Assembly (NCBI GenBank): GCA_900708905.1
Contig: CAADRB010000016.1
Location: forward strand, 1,431,000 to 1,494,999
DNA length: 64,000 nucleotides
DNA from: Hymenolepis diminuta
Lineage: Eukaryota > Platyhelminthes > Cestoda > Cyclophyllidea > Hymenolepididae
Direction: 5' to 3'
In this document: positions 11,567 to 24,694 of the stretch, piece by piece
Layout: every line of letters begins with the position of its first letter
Position numbering within the stretch: the first letter of the stretch is position 1
Position numbers and translations under genes: made by a program
Notes under the pieces: generated by a model
Databases searched by the model: none
The model's input: the letters and a program-made list of their open reading frames with translations, nothing else
Told to the model about the DNA's origin: nothing

Positions 11567-13409
11567 TCTTCAGACACGAATAAACCTAAAGTGGCGGGTT
11601 GAGTGTTTATAACAACCACCATGTGCCACATATAATAAATTATAAAATATTTTGTTGAGTTCTCTGAGTTATGGTTCAGATTGTTTAGAATAAATTTATT
11701 AATTGTAGATATTTCAAGTAGGAGATTATTTTATAATAGCAATTTATGTGTTAACTATAGGTTTTATAGGTAGTTTCCGTATTCCAGCCATTAAGAAACT
11801 ATTTGACCAATAATTTATAAAATCTGAAAGCAGAGGCATTCCATAACAAATTATAATTTTTTCATTTACACCCCTGTCAAATGATGATACGCTATTAAAA
11901 ACAGTTCCATTACCAACTTTTCTTTTGCATGGTATATAAATTATTCATTAATCATTTCCTCCTTCAGAATTGACAAAGTGTAAATGATCATCTGGTTAGA
12001 TGGGATCTTATTTGCTGTTTTACAAAGTATTTATTTTACTAGTAAATTCGATTGCGCAGTAGTATACCTGAGGGGTATTATTTATGAACAACATCGATGT
12101 GAGCACTTTATAACAAAATACCATAGTGAAGACTATTATGAAAAACACATTTAAATTCTAAATCAGTCTATCGATTACAATTAAAAAAACACTTTTGGCT
12201 TCGCATTAATAGTTTTGCTTAACCAAGTATTGTGCCAACAGTAGCTGAAATAAACGCAGGAACACTATGAAGCCTAATTTTTCTTACTTTCTTCATCCAT
12301 TTTAATATCTCTACAGAGAAGAACATTAATTATTAGACAGACATATTTCATTCCCATAATTCTAATACTCGGCTTGTTTATCGGACTTATTTATCGTTTT
12401 TGCTAGGAATCAGTTCTAGCAATGTGTTAGCAAAAATATCAACGAAATGCCATCCAATTAGGGGGAACCAAGATGAGTAAATCATTAGAATGTTAAATTT
12501 GTTAAAATAAGCATAACATAAAGAAAGGAATATCGGAAGGAAACTCAGCTTAAAAAGAAACCTGATGAATCTGGAAACTAGATGGAGTAGGGTTCTCTCG
12601 ATCTCGACTATCACTTCAACTGCCTGAATACTACATCTTAAAGAACTCCTTATGCGTTTGAATGTTTCTCCATGGTGAAACAGTGCGGCTTACCTTGCAC
12701 TGTGACCGAAAATAATCATATTAAAAACCCGCTATACAAAACGCTAATTGTAAGTCAACGATTTTAATGAAAACATATTAAACTAAGGAAAAATGAAAAC
12801 AGTCAACCATCCAACTCATTTGTAACTATACCGCTCCCAATATTAGCATATATCGCACCTATTAAATGGGCGAAAAGTCTATGCAAAACGGACATTTCAG
12901 CTTCTATCAGTTACAAGACAATATATAGGGATAGAATATTGTAAGATACAAGGTATAGGGCACTGCCATTAATGACGGCGAAATCGAAACTAAAGACAAA
13001 CTAATCAATCATATCTCCCTTTCTTTTGCATATTACCAATCACAAGCCCCTCCACGGAGAGAACCAACCCGGCGGAACGCCTCTCTACAAAGAAGAGTAG
13101 TAAAGCCTGGATACCTAAACAGGCTAGGAGACAGTGTGCCGGCGTGTCCTCCATTCGCATAATCCGCGTGCGCCCCAAACTCCTATCGCTTAACTTAACT
13201 CTGCCTGATTATCTCCCTCCTCGTAATTCTGTTTATTGTAATAAACGATACCCTTGTCTGACCTTAAGCTCGGCTGGTCGTACAATGTACTTAATTTTGA
13301 ACCCCATTATACAAAGTTAAGATAATGGAACCTAACCAAGTTCAGTAAAAGACAAATATATTACACATAGATACATGTAAAAACAAGAGAAAAGGGACAG
13401 TGGATAGTT
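11567..13409. other. Intergenic stretch with a GC-richer island near 13.03-13.28 kb
   Basis: No gene recognised. It should contain the RPL11 promoter at its left edge. The block at about 13030-13280 is clearly richer in G+C than its surroundings and contains AATAAA-like sequence near its right end (13241-13250), which suggests an old LTR or other repeat. I found no second copy in the window to prove that. Confidence 0.4.
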
Positions 13410-16400
13410 TTAATACTTCCTCGCTTTTAGCATCCTTTTGATCTCCTCCCTCAAGTCACTTGGCAGGTTTGCAAGGGGATTAGCCACGGGCACACCCGAG
13501 GAGGTATACAGCACATCAGCCTTCTGAAAAAAATAATAGACTCTAATAAAGCATAAAAATGACATTTATCAAGAAATAAATAGAGATTCAGTTGGTGAAA
13601 TAATGATTGTATTTTGATACTATAGATTAATCAAGAACAAGTCATAAGTGCCTAAATAATTAGAGACTATAAAACACGAAAATCAGGTTACACTTAGAGC
13701 AAAACTTTTGTCAAGTCAATAAATATGAGGAGCCTAATAAAAGACTGAATTAATAAAATACAAAAAAAGTCTTTGAAATAAAATAACACGATTGTATATA
13801 CGCCGGTGGCAGTGACCTCTCGACAGCTAATCAAAGACCACGAGGTCAATGCTCATCTGTGCATATCTAGTGATATGGATGGTCGACCACAGATATAAAT
13901 TCTGGTTTCTCATAAGAGCGGCTCTATAATGTCCCCTTTCTACCCAAATAATGAAGTTGAATAACGCAGTGAATAGCATCTTCCATGATGATTATTTGTA
14001 CCAGAGAGGGAGATCAGTAGGATGGGGAGTTGAACTTATCGGTAAATCACCAAGATAAAAGGCAGAATAGAATACTTTCGAAGTTTTGACCAGAATCCAT
14101 ACAACTACTTGAACTGAATTCGTGTCTCAGACACCAGATACTTCAATTACTGTTCCTCAATGTTCTTACTCACAAATAAAGTCTCCTTATTGCTAGATTT
14201 CTGATTAACAGATAGTTAATTAGTCAGGCGGTCACTGGCGGTAGGGACAACAGGTGATAAGAGCTAGTTTAACCCAATATTTAAGAGACAAGTAGGAAAA
14301 TAATTGATTAAAACGTGAATTTCCTCAAAATATGACACAACCGTCTACTGACTAGCACAAGTACTCACCAAATCAAAGACTGAAAGTGTTGGCTGCAGTT
14401 TTTTAGAAGCAGCAGTTCGAACAGGGCGTGCAATAGTCCTACTTATCGTGTTGGTAGTGTTCAGCAAACGAGTAGTATTTTTAGCATTGGTAGTAGTAGT
14501 TCGTCGGGCGCGCAGAGGATATTTTCCTGTCGCTGGGGTACGGAAGGGAGTGGAATTCACCTGCAATAAACATTGGATGAATAAAAGACAGGAGTCTTAG
14601 AAATAGGCATAATTGATGCCAAAAATTCTGCTCGAACTCCCATTTCAGTTCATACAGTTTCAGTAGTCAAACGAATTTTCTATTCGTTATTCACCGGATG
14701 AACAACGAATCTAAAACATTCAACCCTACTTGACGTAACCCAATTTAGGTTCTGTATCCCAGCTCAGTTTTTATTCACTCTGCATTGACGCCTCTCTCCT
14801 GCTTTAAAATTTCTAGACTTTCTCCACACTTTCCCCCTTTTCTCCCAGTTCTTACACTTGTAGTCCAACTCAAATCCTAGTCTTCTGCTATAGTAAGGGT
14901 TTCTGTTTTTTTAGGACGGAAAGTCTACAAAAGGATCGAGAGTTTTTAGGGAGATATCTGCAAGCCAAGTTTCGTAGGGTCCCTAAGGTACTTCTGCTGT
15001 GGGAATTTAGCACTATTACAATACCAATCAACAACCAGATAACAATTCTCCGGCTCTCCGAGTAAAAATATGAAATCATCAAATGTAGATATCACTTAAG
15101 CGGTATTTAAGTTGGAGTTTAGCAGCAACTATCCTTCATTGAGAAAAGAACAAAGACAGAGAAGCGAGTACGGCTTTTACTTAACGTCCACAACATAAAG
15201 TGTGCATCTTTACACTTTTTAATATACATGCTCTTTATACCTATATTTTCCATTTCATTTTACAAAATTAATATTGTTAAAGCCGAAAAAAAACGAGACT
15301 ATTTTAGAAGGCCCCACCGGTTTGAGACATTTTGCATGTCAATGTAAGAATTGGGATACTAAAAAGGGCGATTTTTAATTTGAACGATAATTGAAAAAAA
15401 AAACCTCAACTGAATGGCAATACCAGAGTTGCATTTGACCTGTTAATAAGCTATCGAATAAATCCGAACATTTGAAATCTCATTCAAGCTAAAGAACCAC
15501 GTTAAAAACGTCGAAAGTCCATCAGTGGAAATGACTTGACTTGGATAAAGGGGAGTTTTCTTAATGAGGAACTCACATTCCTTTAATGCACTTTATGACC
15601 GTTATTAAACATTGGGATTGGTCCTCCACATCATTAAGTGTGCACTGATATAAACATTGATCTCTTGCAGACGCAAACGTTAACTAACTACGCCTTCGAC
15701 ACATAAAAGAATTAATAACGCCCGATATCCCCAGTCGGTCACTCAAGCAAATAATAACTGTTCTTGAAGAATCAGTGCCCTCTACATTATCTGGCAATTG
15801 ACCACATTAAATCATGTAAAATCTATTATTAAAAAAACCAAGTGGTTGGACAGTGATAAAAATCAGTCCCACGAAGTCTGAGGAAATATGCCAGTAGTAT
15901 TTGGAAATAGTGAACAAACAAAAGATTACCATATCGAATTGCAACAGGATAAACAGGAATTTAGATTAGAAAATTTCCTATTTACTAGCATAGAAGTTAC
16001 ACATGTTTAATTAAAAATAAGCGAATGGAATGTCAAAAAACTCACGATTTTAGAAGCTGGCGGTGCCGGTGTCTGATGGAGTTTGGAACGAGCAGTAGCT
16101 CGTTTAACAGTTTTTATGACTCTTAAAGCACTTGGGGGTGCAACAATCCTTGTGCTTTCATCTCCACATCTGTACTCCTCCGGAACCATATGCGGCTTAT
16201 AGATTCGAAGGAATTCTAGATGATTCATTGTAAGCGAATCAGTTGAATCAGCTTCTCGCAAAAGTTGCATACGAAGCCAATTTACACGCGTATCCAGATA
16301 TCTTTGGAACACTGCCCGTTTGGCAGCTAATATTTGATCGATTTCGGAATAGGCGCCGGAAAATAGGTTCCTTATCTCACTGTTATCAATAGTCACATCT

Positions 16401-16441
16401 TCAGGAACCTGTAACACCACCGGTTCCAGGATTTGAGGCAT
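13410..16441 (-). CDS. Three-exon gene, tentatively borealin-like (chromosomal passenger complex)
   Basis: Coding exons are 16046-16441, 14369-14560 and 13410-13523, all joined in phase 0 with GTGAGT donors and TTGCAG/TTCTG-CAG-type acceptors, giving 233 aa. Residues about 12-70 form an acidic/hydrophobic helical segment ('EIDQILAAKRAVFQRYLDTR'). Residues 105-196 are basic and Thr/Arg-rich with 'STPFRTPATGKYPLRARR' near 135-152. The last exon has 'ADVLYTSSGVPVANPLANLP' near 198-217 and a basic C-terminus. A helical N-terminus, then TP-rich motif, then a short S-x2-G-x-P-x-A-type motif is the layout of borealin, which tethers Aurora B to centromeres. In human borealin the two motifs are contiguous, whereas here about 60 residues separate them. 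Family assignment is a weak inference; that this is a real gene is well supported. Confidence 0.6.
13840..13970 (+). repeat. Copy of a dispersed SINE-like repeat (body only)
   Basis: It lies in the second intron of the borealin-like gene. The stretches 'gtcaatgctcatctgtgcat' and 'tctcataagagcggctctat' followed by 'ccctttctacccaaat' align in order with 34450-34620. That copy carries a tRNA-like head which is missing here. Confidence 0.55.
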
Positions 16442-16445
16442 ATTA

Positions 16446-16553
16446 CTACCAAATAGGAAATAAAATAAGAACAAAGGAAAGACCAATAAAGTTAAAATAT
16501 AAATAAAGGAATAATTTTTCGTCAGAACATCATAAAATCTACGCGAAACTCAC
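16446..16553 (-). other. Probable 5' UTR intron of the borealin-like gene
   Basis: On the minus strand a donor CCG|GTGAGT ends a short exon at 16554, and a pyrimidine-rich acceptor ending GGTAG lies four bases before the ATG at 16439-16441. The 108-nt intron explains why the open frame appears to extend upstream into a Phe/Leu-rich stretch. It fixes the start at 16441. Confidence 0.55.
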
Positions 16554-16554
16554 C

Positions 16555-18242
16555 GGAGCGTACCAAAATTCGAAAATTCGTATATTCACTCCGCTGAGAG
16601 CGAATGAGTACGAAATATCCAAGGTTAAACTTAGCTGAACTAAACACTCAAAAGCTAACTTTATGTTGTTATAAGAATAAAATAAATCATTTGTGTATGC
16701 AAATTAAATAAGAAAATCTTAAATTTGATCCTCATAAAGAATTAACAAAATACACTTTCGGAATAGATAAAATTTTCGAGTGAGTTAATGAGTGTATCAT
16801 ATTTTTACTAAGGAATCAGTGCTCCTGCTAACTTCTGAATATCAATATGTGTAATTTGTTTGTTTAATTCATGAATCGGTCTACTCTATTCTGATTTTCG
16901 TTAGAGTAAGGTAATTTTATCGCTAAAACGACCTCAATATAATTTAACTAAAACTTAACTCTTTTATCGAGCTGATGCTAAGAGACCATACCGTATTAAA
17001 AATGTTCAATAAATGAGATATTTCAGGCCAGAGCAGTGTAGCTATGCAAATCAACTATAATGATCAGTCGGATTTCGAAACTGCCGTAATTATCAGATCT
17101 TCAATAATATGTACAGAATGTTATAGCTAATTTTAAATCGATATATACATTTTAACGAGCTATTCCTATGCACTCAATAATAATACCTACATGATATTTT
17201 TGAAATCAGAGTTAAAGATTAAATGCGCCAACAAAACTCGTCCTTTTAGAGGACAGATTTAGACTCACGGGGTGATATTCAAGAGGCCCAGCTGATCTTG
17301 ATGAGACAAGCCATAATTTTTGTGATCTGAAGAAAGTATTATAAAGAATATCGGTATAAAGGTAGAGATATCGTATCATTACTTTAGAATTTGGTAAAAT
17401 ATGGAGCAAATTTCAGCTGGATTTACTTAAATAAAAATGCTCTCACGTTGCTCACTTCCAATTGGCAAAATATGAAATAATTTGAAAAATAGCAGTATGA
17501 TATGGTATGATAAATAATAGTAAGATATACCATACAGAAAGACTAATTTATACGTAGACTTATACGAAACTTCCAGACTTGCTTACCCGAGGAAATTAAC
17601 GCCAAAATCTGTTTCCAAATCGCTCGAAAATTAAATGCAACTATTCGGATGCAGCGTATTAAAATGAGACCTGGAGGATTATTTATTGATTTATAACTGA
17701 AAGCCAACACGGTACAAAAATTTTCTATTTAAACAACTTCGATCCTTTTAGAGTGTAAAGAGATCTTAAACACGGAGGTCCTTTTGCCTCTGAGCGAATT
17801 TCGAACAGTAAATATAATTAAATGGGTTTATCGTTTTCTCTGAAATACTGAAACTGGGCGTTTAATTCTATTTATTATAACCATTGGTGGCTACTTAAAC
17901 TTCATAAATTTTCTTAATAATAATTGATCGAATTAGTTTACTCAAATATTCTTCATTTTAACATTGAATAATGAATTTTTGCTTATTATAAGTACAGTTG
18001 AAAAAAAAGACATTTTTATAATTCTTTCGGAATACAATTGGCAAATCAGAACATTACCTTGATAAGTACAACCGTGGTTGGTATACAACCGTGATTGATA
18101 GCAAGTTTTGTTACTTTTATAGCGTTATTTTTTATTTTATCTTGTAATAGAAAAAATACAGCTTTATTTTAAAACTAGAGTTTCGCTGACTCAGAAGTCT
18201 ACTTCACGTTAATCGCGTTACAAACTTTTTTATTCTTAATAG
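16555..18242. other. Divergent intergenic region between the borealin-like gene and RPRD1
   Basis: The two genes diverge, so both promoters should lie here. I see no conserved element, only AT-rich sequence. The open frame at 17212-17409 minus is short and unsupported. Confidence 0.45.
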
Positions 18243-21200
18243 ATGGATGGCATTTTCGAACAAACGTCAATAAATCGTCTTCGGTCACTCAATCATACTC
18301 AAAAGTCGATCGAAAAGGCCTCCCAATTCTTTATCAAGAATCGCCACTTAGCTCCTGAATTAGTTAAACTTTGGTACAAAGAATTTCATACTGCCCCTGC
18401 CGAACAAAAGCTCGCTTTCTTACACCTCGTGAACGATGTTCTTGTGAATACCATGGAAAAGGCACCCCAGTTTGTCCAACTATTTGAACCTGTTCTCCCA
18501 CTGGCTTTCGGTGAAACGGCGAAAGTTCAGTCTCATCAAATCCGCTCAGGTGTTGCTCATCTTTTGGTCGTATGGGCTGATCGAAGGATCTATCCTCGCA
18601 ATTTTCTTCGTCGGTTGCGAGTGGAATGTCAACGTTCTGCTTCTCAAGCTGATAATGAAAATCCTGTAAGTGTTCTCGTGAAATGTTAGTTTAATTATTT
18701 TGATCTTTCGAAGCAATACATTTGCCACCAGAACATTCAATATTTGCTGTTTTAGTTGGACTTTGGTTGGCCTAATTTTGTTTTCATCCTTTTGGTTTCT
18801 CGTATTTATCTATGATGTGAAGTCTTTAAGCACTGATGATGTTCTCTCCCCCTGTCAATGTCTTTGGAATCGCAGATCCGTAAAGACTTATATGAGAACT
18901 GTTTGGATATTCGTTGTTTGATTTTCCTTTTGATAAGAATGGTCAGCTAGGGACATGTAAATCACGATTACGCTATGTTCGAATAACATCGCTGGTGCTC
19001 TTTTTATATGATTTAACTTTATCTATTTACTTGTCGGCCGAGTTCCTTCTAACCTGTGGCGTAGCGGTCATTATAGACATCTACCAAGTCGGAGATCATG
19101 GGCTCGAAATCCATCGGTACGCACTCACTGATATTATGCGCACCGAATCCATTGACCGCTATACCTGTGTTGATTTATATAATTGAATCATGTGCTGTAT
19201 TATTACTCAATTTGATCTTTTTTCGCATCCTAGGGGTTATTTTACATTTAATTCCACGTATTTTTAATACTTGTTTCGTACTTTCCAATTACGGCGGGTA
19301 CTGCTATTGTTGTAGAAGGGAGCCCCACAGATCTTAGACTTTATTCCTGGTGCATGTTGAGTTGTTATCCCTATTCTTACGCATTTTAATCAGTTTTCTT
19401 TATATAACTCATCTTTTTTAAGCTGTTTTTCACTTTCTATCGTTATCTAATATCAAGTTTTTGAACTTTACTCAGTCTATTCCTTGATTTGGCTTACTTC
19501 ATTCCATTATCTTTACTTCATTTTTGATATAAAGAATTTGACAAAGCGAGTACAGTGCATGAATCCTTATGCGAATAGTGACATTCCCGTTCCTATGTTC
19601 CCAATGCCGTTTAGGGGGGGAAGGGAATTCCGGCGTACTTCAAATAATAATAACTGGCAACAGATACTGTGATAGCAATGACCTTCCTCTTCCAAATCTT
19701 CCACATCCGTTCAATAGTCCTTGTTTTGAAATACTTGTTTGTTATTTTTTTAGTTTTTGCCTCTTCCTATTTACAGACTAAAGCGAGTGGCGAACCCTCT
19801 CCATTTGATTTCTCCTTCACGGCGGCTCTTCTCAGCACTGCTGCAGCCAAATCGTCCAAACTTCAGTACCAACAAAGGACTCCATCCCTGATATCCCCAT
19901 CAACAGAAAGTGTCGTCGTAGCCGCTACCCCGACGAAATTCTCCCCCAGAGAGAGTTCCCTTTCTCCTGGGGCTAGATTGCGCGAGGAGATGCAACATCA
20001 TGACATTCTGCTCTCTGCTCCCGTCAAACCCCCCGAAACGATTGAGTTGGTGAAGAAGTTGGATGCTCTGCAGAATTCTGCGCCTTCGGCCAACGTTGTT
20101 ACTCGACAGAGGATCTCGGAATTTCCTGTTGAGGTGTCAAATCCAGAGGAAGCTGCTAAACTGATTGCTCAGGGAATAGGTAAGTTGTTTTTATTATATC
20201 GATCGTTTTCGTAGAGTAATACATACTTATTTGGGTTTTGTGAAGTTAGATGCCTTGGGTTAATCAACGCAAATGTGCTAGGCTTACGGTTTTCAGAATT
20301 CTTTAGACTACCATGGATAGGCTAGAAAAAAGGTAGGCTATGATGAGAATGTTCATATTAAGGGAGAGGAACTAGACGTATTGTTTTGTTGTGGATTCAT
20401 TATGAAAATATGGAAAGATGTATCAGGTTGTAACAGAAGTTCTGTCCAATTTTTGAGCTTTGTGTTTAGGGCACGATTACTTCAAGTTAGCTTGCTAATG
20501 TTGTAGGCTTATCTATGGTAATTAATAAAATAGTATTTCCTCTTTCAGATTGTGTGATAATTTTCGTTAGTAATAACTATTTCTAGCCCTAATGTGCACT
20601 CCAAATAAAGACCATATCAGGCATATTTTACTGTTTGAATTTCATAAAGGAAATAAGGCAAGTTCAGCAGGAAAAACACTCAAACACACATATGGAAATG
20701 ATATTGTGAAAGAAATGACCTGTGGAAGGTGATTTTCTGAGGGTGGTCTCAAAAAGGATGACTTCAGCCTGAAAGACAAACCGAGAGCAGGATGCTCTAA
20801 ATTTTGAGCAATTAGAAGTTGCCATTGATGCAAATTCAACCTACACTACTAGAGAACTGAGCAAAATCTTTAACGTAAGCCGCCATATGACCATGTATAG
20901 AGAAATGAAAAGACTTGACAAAGTCTCAAAGACTGGAAAATGGGCCTCCCCTCACACGATTTGTCAGAAATCAACAAGCAACATTGTGTGACCTGTTGTG
21001 TTTCACTGCGTTCTGGTGAACTTCAGGCACCATTTTCAGACCAAATCAAAACTGACGCCGACGAAAAGTGGATTCTTTACAACAATGTTAAGGGTAAAAG
21101 ACAGTGACGTGGCTAAGTTAAGACAGTGGTTCAAAACCAATTTCACAACCGGGACAGGACCCGAAAAAAATTATTTTGTGTGTTTGATGGGATTTGAAGG

Positions 21201-23749
21201 GAATTGTTTATTATGAACTAATGGGTGACAGTCAAACAATAACATCTGAAGTTTACTGTCAGCAGCTAACTCGTTTAAAAGCAGTTAACGGCAGCAAAAA
21301 CGGCCTTCTTTAATGAATGGAAAAGGGGTGATTCTGCACAATGACAAGGCCAGATTCCACACTTCAAGAGTAATCAAGAATCTCGTTGAGGAATTTGGCT
21401 GGGAAATCATGCAACACCCACCATATTCCCCCGATCTTGCACCAACCCATTTTCATCTTTCCAGGAGCTTACAGAATCATTGGAATGGGACAAGGGGTTA
21501 CCTCAAGAGAAGAGGTGGAAATGAAGCTGGTTTCTTTTTTGAGTCCAAACTGGCTAAGTTCTATGAAGGAGGAATAAGAAAGCTTATGGTATGATGGAAG
21601 ATGCAATTAATAAAACTGGTGACTACGTTGAATACTAAATAAATGTATTTTTGACAAAATTTTCATTTTAATTCAAATTTAAAAAATGGACAGAACTTCT
21701 GTTATAGTCTGATACTTATGAGATAATTATAATCATGGGTCCTATATAGTTTGGATAATTTTACGATAGTACAATTTCATCTTTACGTTGGGTAAAAGAA
21801 CTATTTGTTTATCCTTTAAACCTCAAATTTAGCTGAATCCCTGAAATTTGTCTATGTTATTTATTAATGTTTAGTAGTATACTGTGAAATGGAAATTATG
21901 ATCTAATGGAGATCGCTTATATTCTCACGTAATTCTCGAACTTTGCATTATTTTACCTTATGGATTTGTTTAATTGTAGTCTTAGTATATCTAACTGGAT
22001 ATTCCACCTATTGCTTTTTATTGTGGGTACAAATGTAAGGAGATCAATTCCTGCCTTGGAACGAAAATACCTTTAGATTTATAGTGATGAATCATCATCG
22101 ATCTAATAGATAATGTTTTTTCCGGATGTCTACTGACTTGTATTGGCTTTCGTTCATGATTCTGTTTTATTAACCAATCAAATTTAAGCAATGATTCTTC
22201 CTTCTACTTACTATTATTTAGTAGGGTATTGTAAACTGAGTGTGAAATAGTGTAACTTAGGAGTAGCAGGTTAGGACAGCATAAATCGTTGGCGAATAGG
22301 ATTACAATTGATTGAATAAATGGGAATTTTTAGGGTAAGATCGCGGAGAAATTGAGCAAGATATGTTTAGGCGCTGGAAAATAACGTCTTAAAATCTGCT
22401 CTGGTTGGCGTTTTATCCTGAAGTCCCTAACATGTCACTTTTAATAGTAAAGTTTCTACATTCCTTTGCAATAGACAGAGGAACCTTAATTCAGAGTATC
22501 CAAACCGCTCTGAGCCAGTTAGAGGTCTACAACGCCGGTCTAGACGAAGAGATGTCCCAACGTCAAAATCTCAGCTTGAGTCTCCGTGCTTACAAACAAG
22601 CCCTCAGAGAATCTTGTCAAAACATTCAATGTAGTATTCAGGTGAGTATTCTTCTATCTTCAATTTAGTTACTGATTTCCAAATCCATTGAAGGAAAGTC
22701 GTCTGTGGCGTTTAGGTCGCTTCAGGGATTACGGCTCACCAGACTAATGCCATACCTCTAGTCAAATTGAAGTTTTTATAATTTTTTTTATATTTATATA
22801 AAGGGTATACATTACACAAATCAGACGAGAGGATGGATAGCTTTTAAATTCTAATAATGAGTAGAGGGTAGAGTTCGGGATTATTTACTTTTACTCAGCT
22901 TAGCCTGAGTAATATATGGAAATATTTTTTGCTATTTACAAAATTAACTGTGCATCTCTTCACCAATTCCACACAAATTGATTAGCAGTTTGGGATGAAT
23001 TTGTGATGCATATCGGTTCGCCACCCTTGTCTTTTGTAGAACTTAATGCATTCAGAAATTGAAGGTATTGGTGTACGTTGCGCTTTTGAAGAAGTGATCT
23101 CTTCGATCAGTGTAAGAACACAACCTTCCTTTTTGTGAACGTTCACAGAAATATTAATTTGTATTTCAGTGTTCTTGCACGAATTCTCTTAAGGTTGTAT
23201 TTCACAATTTTAGAAATGGTATTCGACCATGATGAACCGGTCACAGCTAAGACCTTGGCGTTTTGTTTGTAGCGTGTTGGGAACTGTGATCAAAAGATCC
23301 AGAAGACCCCAGAGAGAACACGTCTTATCTCGGTCATATCTTCGTAATCTGTGTCAATTAGAATTGCTTAGATAGACAAACGAGACATGCTTGTCAACAG
23401 CGGCAGGCAAATTATATTCCTCGCCCTGTCTCAAAGCAAGTTTACCATGTAGTCGGACTCCAAGATCCTGGATACTTCAGTGCTTGATTTGCTTTATTCT
23501 TTGGGAGATGTTTAGCACTTCAAACACTCATCCAGGAAAGGACATCATTTAATCTCTGACCGATAAACTTGCATTCCGCCATCTTTATTAGGGTCACTCT
23601 TGTCCTTTCAGAATATTCGGGAGAAACGGGCTTTGATAAGCTCCCTGCAAAACAGGTTGGACAATCATGTTCGCAATCTTCCTGATGACCAGAAACTTGA
23701 AGATGAATTCCTTGCGCCTCTGCCCTCCGTCGGTGATCTGTTCCGTTGA
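18243..23749 (+). CDS. RPRD1: RPRD1-type CTD-interaction-domain protein (regulation of nuclear pre-mRNA)
   Basis: The family binds the phosphorylated RNA polymerase II C-terminal domain and recruits CTD phosphatase activity; yeast Rtt103 is related. Exons are 18243-18665, 19777-20179, 22475-22641 and 23612-23749, in phases 0, 1, 0, giving 376 aa (human RPRD1A/B about 312-326). Residues 1-130 are the CID ('VKLWYKEFHTAPAEQKLAFL', 'LVNDVLVNTMEKAPQF'). Residues 142-225 are a Ser/Thr/Pro-rich linker longer than in human. Residues about 226-350 are the helical dimerising region ('PPETIELVKKLDALQN'). The last residues 'LAPLPSVGDLFR' match the conserved C-terminal tail. That tail makes the gene complete and shows that minus-strand open frames at 23520-23807 are shadows. 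Intron 2 (2.3 kb) holds a dead mariner. The ATG sits directly after an AG splice acceptor at 18241-18242. Confidence 0.95.
19030..19130 (+). repeat. tRNA-like fragment (SINE head or tRNA pseudogene)
   Basis: In RPRD1 intron 1, 'tggcgtagcggt' (from about 19059) fits the Pol III A box and 'ggctcgaaatcc' (from about 19109) fits a B box with one inserted base, at tRNA-like spacing. The acceptor stem does not pair, so this is a decayed tRNA-derived sequence rather than a tRNA gene. Confidence 0.45.
20433..21702 (+). mobile_element. Decayed mariner element in RPRD1 intron 2
   Basis: Terminal inverted repeats begin 'acagaagttctgtcca' on the left (20433) and end with its reverse complement on the right (21702). 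Each is flanked by TA (20431-20432, 21703-21704), the mariner target duplication. The 1270-bp size and the transposase wording inside fit Tc1/mariner of the mariner branch. It is in the same orientation as the host gene. Confidence 0.9.
20640..21638 (+). pseudogene. Broken mariner transposase
   Basis: The fragments follow the mariner order across several frames. A helix-turn-helix region reads 'DDFSLKDKPRAG' and 'TTRELSKIFNVSRHMTMYRE' (about 20757-20910). A central catalytic region includes 'HNDKARFHTS' and 'HPPYSPDLAPTHFHL' (about 21340-21465), and the C-terminus is 'FFESKLAKFYEGGIRKLMV' and 'GDYVEY' (to 21638). Stops and frameshifts interrupt it repeatedly, and the usual catalytic Asp after SPDLAP (normally SDYH) reads Thr-His. 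It cannot encode an active enzyme. Confidence 0.88.
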
Positions 23750-24694
23750 TTTTGAATATGAATTTCGCTATTACAGTCATGTTTATAATTTTATCTGTAC
23801 AAAGCACTTGTATTTTGCTTTATTTGGAAGGGATGTAGATGAGTATAGTAGTCACCAAGGTAGGATAGGTAAATTTTTATTGGGGAGGGTGTTGGGAGCT
23901 AAATAGTAGAGTCGTTAAATAAAAACTTATGGAGAGTAAGAATTAAACGCAAGATTTAGTTAGAAAAACACTTTAATAAGACTTTGCAGGGAGAAAGAGA
24001 AGGGTCTACGAGAAAAGTAGAAGATAGGTGGAGCTAGCTAAGGACTTCGCCGTAGGAGTCGTCGGGTTGGAGTTGAAGAGAAGAGAGCCGATTAGATGTG
24101 TGGCGGAAATGGGGAACGTCAGGGCCGGACCAGTGGGAGATTATACCTGAGTATATCTGAATAAAGAATAAGTGAGGGTATTTGGAATTACTATATCAGT
24201 TGGTATCAAACTGAGAGGGTAGGGATATAGACATGGTGGTTATTGAATTGAAAAGGGGGGAGTATAGCTTGACAATCGTTTGAGTCTCCACAGAAGTTTT
24301 GAGTGACGTGGAGATGTGCGCATGACAATAAGACCTTGTCGACTGATGGCGTTCTGACAATTGCCCGAACGTTGAAAAGATATTAACTTAGTACGCTAGA
24401 AAAGTCGACCAGGAGGGTTTAATTGGAAGACATTTCTTAATTTAAGCATTTTAAGTGAATATGTATTAAATGGATGTATACGCTACGTTGGATTTATAGC
24501 CATGAATACGAATGAACGATGCTGCCTTGCTCTGTGCCGAAAATTTGTCTAAATTTTTGTACAAGGGCAGACGTAACTCATTATACATCTTCCAACGTGT
24601 TCATTTTAAACATTGCGTCTGTCATTAAATGGTAACTATGTTTACTATACAGACAAACAGTCGTATCTAGGATATGATCTGGACATGAGATACA

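Noticed and set aside
19044..19120. Functional tRNA gene in RPRD1 intron 1
   Set aside because: A and B boxes are present but the acceptor stem does not pair and the B box carries an extra base.
23520..23807. Minus-strand 95-codon open frame
   Set aside because: It is the antisense of the last RPRD1 exon (23612-23749), whose sense product matches the family tail.
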